From an uncultured Francisella sp. (GTDB lineage: Bacteria; Pseudomonadota; Gammaproteobacteria; Burkholderiales; Neisseriaceae), in contig CAJPTP010000045.1 of the NCBI GenBank assembly GCA_905373555.1, forward strand, positions 1 through 7,533: DNA of 7,533 nucleotides, read 5' to 3'. Positions 1-4,190 of this stretch are shown one piece after another. The translations under genes were made by a program, and so were the position numbers. The notes beneath the pieces were generated by a model, which searched no databases, had not been told where the DNA came from, and saw only the letters and a program-made list of their open reading frames with translations. Positions within the stretch are counted from its first letter, which is position 1. The number at the start of each line of letters is the position of its first letter.

Positions 1-106
1 CGCAGGAGAAGCCAACGCCCATCCGGATTCCTGCGCCCAAAAGCTTTTCGACGACGGGTTGGCCCAATTCGCCCGCGCGTACGACGGCTACTTCGAAGCG
101 TTGCAT
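1..106 (-). CDS. Alternative: 5' end of a minus-strand gene (3' truncated)
   Basis: On the minus strand an ATG at 104-106 is preceded by GGAG with an 8-nt gap, which is good ribosome-binding spacing. It opens a frame that runs off the left edge after 35 residues. The peptide has an alternating hydrophobic start (RFEVAVV) followed by AGELGQPVVEKLLGAGIRMGV. This loosely resembles the beta-alpha-beta opening of a Rossmann nucleotide-binding fold, but the first glycine of the usual GxxGxxG is Arg. It overlaps the plus-strand candidate in the same codon register, so at most one of the two is likely real. No function is assigned. Confidence 0.28.
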   Translation of the reverse strand, partial: MQRFEVAVVRAGELGQPVVEKLLGAGIRMGVGFSC

Positions 107-187
107 GGCGATGACTCCAGAAACGAGGAGGAATACGAGACGCTTCGGCGCCTTTACGGGCAAACGGTTGACCAAGCGCGAAGCTGA
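2..187 (+). CDS. Possible C-terminal end of an unidentified gene (5' truncated)
   Basis: An open frame runs in from the left edge and ends at TGA 185-187, giving 61 residues. The peptide is acidic and amphipathic, with the segments FDDGLAQFARAYDGYFEAL and NEEEYETLRRLYGQ, and looks like the helical end of a soluble protein. Position-specific base use supports coding: the second codon position is clearly poorer in G+C than the first and third, and this continues to the stop codon. I recognise no family. The minus strand in the same codon register is also open and has a well-placed start at 106, so the two readings compete. The plus reading is slightly favoured because the coding-like composition continues past position 106. 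It is co-directional with the tRNA downstream. Confidence 0.35.
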   Translation, partial: AGEANAHPDSCAQKLFDDGLAQFARAYDGYFEALHGDDSRNEEEYETLRRLYGQTVDQARS

Positions 188-275
188 ATCCGGTCGCCGA
201 CCAAGCGCATCTCCGGGCGGCCCAAAGCCGCGCGGGGCCGAAAGCCGGCCGGGCGCAAAACCAAACGATCGCGTG

Positions 276-281
276 TATAAT
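276..281 (+). promoter_or_regulatory. -10 box of the tRNA promoter
   Basis: A perfect TATAAT stands 41 nt before the first base of the tRNA, so transcription would start near 288 and leave a leader of about 35 nt. No convincing TTGACA-like -35 box is found 16-18 bp upstream (the bases there are G/C-rich), and there is no TGn extended -10 motif. The call rests on the -10 box and its position. Confidence 0.6.
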
Positions 282-322
282 CGACAATTCGCTTTTTGGC
301 CCCCTTGGGCCGGCGCCAATTC

Positions 323-399
<77 letters not shown>

Positions 400-418
400 T
401 TTTTTCTCCCCAAGACTC

Positions 419-483
419 CGAAAAGCTTCGGCTTTCGGTTTGGAGGCTCTCGGGGAGCCTTGGCCGGATCCTCCGGCCTTTTT
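419..483 (+). terminator. tRNA trailer: hairpins ending in an intrinsic terminator
   Basis: Three hairpins follow the tRNA. The first (419-437) has a UUCG tetraloop closed by C-G on a short stem with one bulged A. The second (444-460) is a 6-bp stem AGGCTC/GAGCCT. The third (462-478) is a perfect 7-bp stem GGCCGGA/TCCGGCC with a 3-nt loop, followed directly by five T (479-483), and is a textbook Rho-independent terminator. The upstream hairpins may help trailer processing. Confidence 0.85.
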
Positions 484-727
484 GTTTGCCCCGACCGTTT
501 GTTTGCTTGGGTTTTCCGCAAGGCGACGATTGGCAATCAACCGATTTGCGCCGGGCAATGAGCTGCGCTCTCCTTTTTTGATCCTCAGCCGCAACATTTC
601 GCGCCGCTCTTGGCTTCGAGCCTTGCCTTTTCCCCACCCCACCCCCCGCTGCGGCGCTCGCCCATCGTTTGACGGGTTTGCCGGCCATGCGCCGGAGCCG
701 ATACGCTGTTGCAAGACAAAAAAAAGG
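484..727. other. Intergenic stretch without a recognisable gene
   Basis: No frame here has a credible start, ribosome-binding site and protein-like composition; the open frames run into the tRNA or its terminator. Visible features are a C-rich run at 632-647 (C4-A-C4-A-C6, G-rich on the minus strand) and a run of eight A at 718-725 just before the inverted-repeat element. Confidence 0.5.
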
Positions 728-926
728 GGGAAGTTAGCGAGAAGTGTTGATGCCCTCTCCTGTCGGAGTTGTTTGCGCAGGTGTTGAAAAATCAAAAGAA
801 AAGCTCTCAAGCGACCATTGAAGATCCGGATTGCTTTTATTCGACTTGCGCAACACGACAGCCGGAGAAGCAGTCGCCCCATGATTTCAAAGTGTTTTTT
901 TTATCAACACTTCTCGCAGACTTCCC
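728..926. repeat. 199-bp element bounded by 24-bp imperfect inverted repeats (MITE-like)
   Basis: The left arm at 728-751 (GGGAAGT-TA-GCGAGAAGTGTTGAT) is the reverse complement of the right arm at 903-926 in 22 of 24 positions. The inner 15 bases (737-751 and 903-917) match perfectly. Parts of the interior also look distantly inverted: TGCGCA-containing stretches occur near 773 and near 846. Runs of A flank the element directly (718-725 and 928-936). No transposase or other gene fits inside. Possible readings are a small non-autonomous mobile element, two inverted copies of an extragenic repeat, or a very long hairpin in a read-through transcript. Confidence 0.6.
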
Positions 927-927
927 T

Positions 928-974
928 AAAAAAAAACGGCTTCGCCAACACCGAAGCGGGTTGAGAAGCCGTTT
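928..974 (-). terminator. Intrinsic terminator of the zinc transporter operon
   Basis: A 10-bp perfect stem (934-943 with 965-974, core CGGCTTC/GAAGCCG) has a 21-nt loop. Read on the minus strand it is followed by nine T (928-936; the stem uses three of them). It lies 86 nt beyond the znuA stop codon and is the obvious end of that transcript. The T-run directly touches the inverted-repeat element. Confidence 0.85.
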
Positions 975-1000
975 AAGCGCCCCGGGATTCATCGGAAACC

Positions 1001-1040
1001 GGCGGGCTTGACCGCCCCCGCGAGCCAAGCCCGCCTTGGC
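1001..1040 (-). other. 3'-UTR hairpin pair downstream of znuA
   Basis: A perfect 10-bp inverted repeat (1001-1010 with 1026-1035, GGCGGGCTTG/CAAGCCCGCC, 15-nt loop) lies between the znuA stop and the operon terminator. A second hairpin (1024-1029 with 1035-1040, GCCAAG/CTTGGC) shares bases with it, so the two are mutually exclusive. No T-run follows, so it is not itself an intrinsic terminator; a role in protecting the mRNA end is an inference. Confidence 0.45.
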
Positions 1041-1059
1041 GCAAGCGAAGGGCGCGAGG

Positions 1060-2076
1060 CTACATGCAAAGCTTGCCGTCGGTCAGCCCCGAGGCGATCG
1101 TGTCGACGTTGTACTTGAACATTTTTTCGTAAGTGTCGGCCGGCCCCTTTTCCAAAGACAGGGAATCGGAGTACAGCGACGCCGAGCAAACCGTCGCGCC
1201 CGCCTCCTTCGCCAATTTGCGCAGCGCCTTGCCATCCTTGAAGCCTTCCAAGAACACCACCTTCACGCCATCCTTCTTCATTTCGTCGGAAAGCTTGGCC
1301 ATGCGTTTGGCCGAAACGGACGAATCGAGGGTTCCGGCGGGAGCCTTGAAGCTTAAGCCGTATTGGCCGCCCATATAGGAAAACGCCTCGTGGGCCGTCA
1401 CCACCGCGCGCCTGTCCTTCGCGATGGGCTCAAAAGCCTTGCGCGCGTATTGATCCAAGCCATCCAACTTTTTGAGGTAAGCATCCAAATTTTTGGCGTA
1501 AACCTCCCGGTTCGCGGGATCGATTTGAGCCAAGCCGTCCGCCACGTTTTTGGCGTAGGTCTTCATCAAAACGGGACTGCCCCACACATGCGGATCCATT
1601 CCGCCCTCGTGGTGGTGATGATGCGCATGACCCTCATGGTCATGTCCCTCATGGTCATGATCCTCATGCCCGCTGCCTTTTTCGCCGTCGTACCCGCGGC
1701 CGGACTCTTCATGCTCATGCTCGCCCTCCTCCAACGCCATCGGAACGATGCCTTTGGTTCCGACCACAACGGGGATCTTGGCAGATTCGGCGGCTCGGGT
1801 GAGATCCGCGGGCTCCAAGCCCAAGCCGTTCACAAACACCGCTTGGGCGCCTTTCATGGCTTTGACGTTGCCCGGCGCCAAAACAAATGCATGGGGATCT
1901 TTGTCCCGACCCATTAAGGTCGTCACCTCAACCTCCCCGCCGCCGATTTGGCGCACCACGTCCTCCATGACGCTGAAGCTCGCGACCACCTTGGGGCCTT
2001 GCGCCGCCGCGACGGACGCCGCCGCTGCGGCCAAGGCGAAAAGAACGGCCTTTGTTTTCATGCGCTGCGCTGACAT
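1060..2076 (-). CDS. znuA: Periplasmic zinc-binding protein of an ABC importer (ZnuA-like)
   Basis: This 338-residue protein belongs to the cluster 9 metal-binding proteins (ZnuA/TroA family), which capture Zn2+ or Mn2+ in the periplasm and deliver it to the permease. Residues 1-25 are a signal peptide: basic start, hydrophobic core AVLFALAAAAASV, likely cut after AAA before Q26. It lacks a lipobox. Expected ligands are H62 (in KDPHAF), H163 (in MDPHVW), H229 (in TAHEAF) and probably D304 (in YSDSLS). Residues 119-157 form a His/Asp/Glu-rich loop with repeated DHEGH and a run of five His, typical of zinc rather than manganese proteins. C297 and C337 could form the disulfide known in ZnuA. The start at 2076 has AGGA 6 nt upstream; the internal Met6 has none. 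It is the last gene of the operon, 214 bp after znuB, and is followed by a terminator. The metal assignment is inferred from the loop and not proved. Confidence 0.93.
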   Translation of the reverse strand: MSAQRMKTKAVLFALAAAAASVAAAQGPKVVASFSVMEDVVRQIGGGEVEVTTLMGRDKDPHAFVLAPGNVKAMKGAQAVFVNGLGLEPADLTRAAESAKIPVVVGTKGIVPMALEEGEHEHEESGRGYDGEKGSGHEDHDHEGHDHEGHAHHHHHEGGMDPHVWGSPVLMKTYAKNVADGLAQIDPANREVYAKNLDAYLKKLDGLDQYARKAFEPIAKDRRAVVTAHEAFSYMGGQYGLSFKAPAGTLDSSVSAKRMAKLSDEMKKDGVKVVFLEGFKDGKALRKLAKEAGATVCSASLYSDSLSLEKGPADTYEKMFKYNVDTIASGLTDGKLCM

Positions 2077-2100
2077 TGACTATCCTTTGGGAATGACCCA

Positions 2101-2192
2101 TTCAACGATCGAAACGATCGAACGAAAAAAAACACAAAAAAAAAGCAATATTCGTTCTTTAATAAACGAATAAAAATATAAACATAACAATC
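2101..2192 (-). promoter_or_regulatory. AT-rich znuA upstream region with candidate promoter and dyads
   Basis: This 92-bp AT-rich island lies in the 214-bp gap between znuB and znuA, within otherwise GC-rich DNA. On the minus strand TTGTTA (2185-2190) and TTTATT (2161-2166) could serve as -35 and -10 boxes with an 18-bp spacer; the match is weak. An 8-bp dyad, TATTCGTT/AACGAATA (2149-2156 with 2165-2172), is followed on the minus strand after four bases by T9 (2136-2144), then T8 (2125-2132). The palindrome CGATCG occurs twice at 2106-2120. A separate promoter or an attenuator for the binding-protein gene is an inference. I cannot confirm a Zur box. Confidence 0.4.
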
Positions 2193-2221
2193 CCCCTGCC
2201 TTGGAAACGCATGCCGCAGAA

Positions 2222-2310
2222 TCGGGGCGCAAGGAGCCATGCCCCGACCCGGAACGGCGCGGAGCGATCCGGCCAAGCCGGGCGCTGGGCTTAGCGCCGG
2301 CGCAGCGCCC
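2222..2310 (-). other. Hairpins at the znuB 3' end
   Basis: An 8-bp inverted repeat GGGCGCTG/CAGCGCCC (2280-2287 with 2303-2310) spans the znuB stop codon. A 7-bp stem TCGGGGC/GCCCCGA (2222-2228 with 2241-2247, 12-nt loop) follows. No T-run comes directly after either on the minus strand, so they are not clear terminators. They may stabilise or process the mRNA between the permease and binding-protein genes. Confidence 0.4.
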
Positions 2311-3142
2311 CGCCCGACGTTCCGAAAGGCAGCGACAAAAGGCATAGAACTGAAGCGGCCAAAATCACGGACGGGCCCGAAGGCAAATCGGCGTGGTAGG
2401 ACGCAAGCAGCCCCGCATAACCGGAAATCAAGGCGAAGACGATGGCCAAAGCCAAAGTCCCCTCCAAACTGCGCGCCCACAGCTTCGCCGCAATCGCGGG
2501 CAGCATCATCATGCCCACGCTTAGCAATGTGCCGAGCGTCTGAAAGCCCGCGACCAAATTCAAAATCACCGTGACTTGGAAAACGCCGTGCCACAGCCAC
2601 CCGCGGCCGCCCACGGATTTGAGGAACCCGGGATCCGCGCTTTCCATCGCCAAAGGCCGGTATATCAGCGCCAAAGCGCAGATCGAGAGCGTGGAGCTCG
2701 CGGCGACCATCAACAGCGATTGGTTGTCCACCGCCAACAGCGAGCCAAACAGCAAGCCGTCCAAATCCACCGCCACGCCGCCCCAGCTGACCATGGCCAC
2801 GCCCAAAGCCAAGGAGGTCAGATAGAACACGGTCATGGTCGCGTCTTCCCGCAAGGCCGTGAGCCTGTCCGCGGCGACCGAGCCCAAGGCCACGACGCAT
2901 CCCGCCGCGAGGGCGCCCGCCCCCATCGCCCAAGGCTGCAGCCCCGCGAGCAAATAGGCGGCGGCGACCCCGGGCAAAATCGCGTGGCCCAAGGCGTCGC
3001 CCATCAAACTCATCCGGCGCATGACCAAGAACACGCCGATCGGCGCCGAGGACAGCGACACGCAAAAAATCGCGGCCAAGGCCGTTCTCATGAAGGCGTA
3101 ATCGACAAACGGCGCAATCAGGAAATCGCAAGCCGACCCCAT
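2291..3142 (-). CDS. znuB: Zinc ABC transporter permease (ABC-3 family, ZnuB-like)
   Basis: This 283-residue, very hydrophobic inner-membrane protein belongs to the ABC-3 permease family, which forms the metal channel of ZnuABC-type importers. About 8 membrane segments can be traced, roughly at residues 18-40, 55-90, 97-125, 135-160, 180-230 and 238-280, several of these blocks holding more than one helix. The family-typical segment MRRMSLMGDALGHAILPGVA (about residues 41-60) follows the first membrane helix, and GTLLSVGMMMLPAIAA lies in the later half, matching the conserved loop-plus-helix near the ATPase contact. Its length is normal for the family (260-300). The start codon directly follows the znuC stop (TAG then ATG, no gap), with GGGGA just upstream, so the two genes are translationally coupled. 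It pairs with the ATPase and ZnuA encoded in the same operon. Zinc rather than manganese specificity is inferred from the ZnuA loop. Confidence 0.92.
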   Translation of the reverse strand: MGSACDFLIAPFVDYAFMRTALAAIFCVSLSSAPIGVFLVMRRMSLMGDALGHAILPGVAAAYLLAGLQPWAMGAGALAAGCVVALGSVAADRLTALREDATMTVFYLTSLALGVAMVSWGGVAVDLDGLLFGSLLAVDNQSLLMVAASSTLSICALALIYRPLAMESADPGFLKSVGGRGWLWHGVFQVTVILNLVAGFQTLGTLLSVGMMMLPAIAAKLWARSLEGTLALAIVFALISGYAGLLASYHADLPSGPSVILAASVLCLLSLPFGTSGGALRRR

Positions 3143-3889
3143 CTATCCCCGCCCTTTCCGGTCTTGGCCCGCGCCCAGCCACAGCAAGCGCAGGTTTTCA
3201 TCCGTCATCGTTTCGGGCGCCGGGCCAAACAACGGCGCCCGACCTTGGGCCATGAGCAAGGCGTCGTCGTAACGATCCCGCGCCGCCGCCAAGTCGTGGG
3301 TCACGACGATCGCCGATTTGCCTTCGGCGCGCAGAGCCGCCAAGACATCCAGCATGCGATTCGTCGTCTCGCGATCCACCGCAGCGAACGGCTCATCCAA
3401 GACCATGCATGGGCATCGCTGCGCGAGCATGCGGGCAAACAGCAGGCGTTGGAACTGCCCGCCGCTCAACTCGCCGATGCGGCGCTTTTCCAAGCCGCCC
3501 AGCCCCATCGTTCGCAGCGCCTTTTCCGCGGCGCGCCGAAGCTCCGCGCCCACGCCTTTGAAAAACCCGACCTCGCGCCACAGCCCCATCGCGACGAACT
3601 CCAAGGCGCGCAAAGGAAGCGCGCGATCCACGCGGGCCGCTTGGGGCATGTAGGCGACGTCCGCCGGGGCGCAGCCCGCGAAGCGCACGGCGCCCGCCGA
3701 AGGCTTGATCTCCCCGATCAGGCATTTAGCCAGCGTCGACTTGCCCGAGCCGTTGGGGCCGCACACGGCGCACAGCCGCCCGCCCTCGAAGCGCGCGGTC
3801 AACCCGGAAAAAACGTCGCCTTGGCCATAGCCCGCGGCGACGCCTTCAAGCTCTATGCTCAAGCCCTGCCCAGAAAGTAAGCCGCCCAT
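3143..3889 (-). CDS. znuC: Zinc ABC transporter ATP-binding protein (ZnuC-like)
   Basis: This is the cytoplasmic ATPase that powers metal uptake through the ZnuB-like permease. Numbered from the ATG at 3889 (248 residues), it shows Walker A GPNGSGKST (44-52), Q-loop Q83 in AYMPQ, signature LSGGQ (141-145), Walker B VLDEP with E166, D-loop (169-172) and switch His H198 in VVTHD. All catalytic residues are present and the length is usual for the family. The start is uncertain: the ATG at 3889 has no good ribosome-binding site. A TTG at 3860-3862 would give a 239-residue protein starting SIELEGVAAGYG, the normal family N-terminus, and would overlap the stop of a small upstream ORF by TTGA. The gene ends directly against znuB. 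It is likely the first established gene of the operon, transcribed from the promoter near 4040. Related ATPases serve manganese importers, so zinc is inferred. Confidence 0.93.
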   Translation of the reverse strand: MGGLLSGQGLSIELEGVAAGYGQGDVFSGLTARFEGGRLCAVCGPNGSGKSTLAKCLIGEIKPSAGAVRFAGCAPADVAYMPQAARVDRALPLRALEFVAMGLWREVGFFKGVGAELRRAAEKALRTMGLGGLEKRRIGELSGGQFQRLLFARMLAQRCPCMVLDEPFAAVDRETTNRMLDVLAALRAEGKSAIVVTHDLAAARDRYDDALLMAQGRAPLFGPAPETMTDENLRLLWLGAGQDRKGRG

Positions 3890-3957
3890 ATCGCCGCCGT
3901 CAGCGCCGAGGCGATCGCCAACCTTTGCGCCGCGCTCGCCAAAAACAATGACCTCAT
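3859..3957 (-). CDS. Possible 32-residue single-pass membrane peptide upstream of znuC
   Basis: An ATG at 3955-3957 opens a 32-codon frame that ends in TGA at 3859-3861. The peptide starts MRSLFLASAAQRLAIASALT, continues AAIWAAYFLG and ends in RA, so it is one hydrophobic segment with a positive charge at each end, like many bacterial small membrane proteins. Its stop overlaps the alternative TTG start of znuC as TTGA, the arrangement expected for translational coupling. It lies on the predicted znu transcript, about 74 nt from the likely transcription start. Weak points are the lack of a clear ribosome-binding site (the bases before the ATG are A-rich), the overlap with the N-terminal region of znuC if that gene starts at 3889, and the absence of a family I can name. 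It could be a leader peptide, a transporter accessory subunit or a chance frame. Confidence 0.33.
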   Translation of the reverse strand: MRSLFLASAAQRLAIASALTAAIWAAYFLGRA

Positions 3958-4015
3958 ATTTTTCACGCGCGAGGAATTAGCCCGCGCCTCCCGTCGTTCC
4001 GCGCCGAACGATACA

Positions 4016-4067
4016 TTGTTACAACCGCGTGACGCAAATAATACAATATATCATCCGCTGCGATCAA
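4016..4067 (-). promoter_or_regulatory. Promoter of the znu operon with a small dyad
   Basis: On the minus strand TTGATC (4062-4067) and TATTAT (4038-4043) are spaced by 18 bp, so transcription would begin near 4031. The -10 box differs from TATAAT at one base and the -35 box keeps TTGA. A 9-bp dyad TTGTTACAA (4016-4024) lies just inside the transcript. It shares ATTGTTA with the znuA upstream region (minus strand, 2185-2191), which would suit a shared repressor such as Zur. The motif is too short to assign. Confidence 0.6.
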
Positions 4068-4149
4068 CCCCTCAGCGCCTTCGGTGCGCCGCGCCGTTGC
4101 CCTAGATGCGCGCGTCGAGCGGCTCAAGGCGATGGCAATGGGGGGGGGG

Positions 4150-4178
4150 AAAAAAACGCCCAAGCGGCGCTTGGGCGT
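4150..4178 (-). terminator. rpoD intrinsic terminator
   Basis: A perfect 10-bp stem (4156-4165 with 4169-4178, ACGCCCAAGC/GCTTGGGCGT) has a 3-nt loop. On the minus strand it is followed by T7 (4150-4156, one base within the stem). It starts 12 nt past the rpoD stop. Ten consecutive G (4140-4149 on the plus strand) follow directly. It separates rpoD from the znu promoter. Confidence 0.9.
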
Positions 4179-4190
4179 GGTTGGGAGCAT

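Noticed and set aside
440..787. 115-residue plus-strand frame after the tRNA
   Set aside because: It starts inside the hairpin trailer and crosses the intrinsic terminator, has no ribosome-binding site and has unnatural composition.
901..909. TTATCAACA as a DnaA box
   Set aside because: One mismatch to TTATCCACA, with no cluster of boxes and no origin genes; it is part of the inverted-repeat arm.
769..1011. 80-residue plus-strand frame across the inverted repeat and terminator
   Set aside because: It reads through the right arm and the operon terminator stem; its protein-like look comes from the repeat and A-run. No start signal is seen.
2576..3880. 434-residue plus-strand open frame
   Set aside because: It lies antisense to znuB and znuC, is rich in Arg, His and Gln as expected for a shadow frame in GC-rich DNA, and the minus-strand genes have complete family motifs.
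1060..3889. Manganese or iron importer instead of zinc
   Set aside because: Not excluded, but the long His-rich loop and the cysteine pair of the binding protein favour zinc, and no manganese-specific feature was seen.
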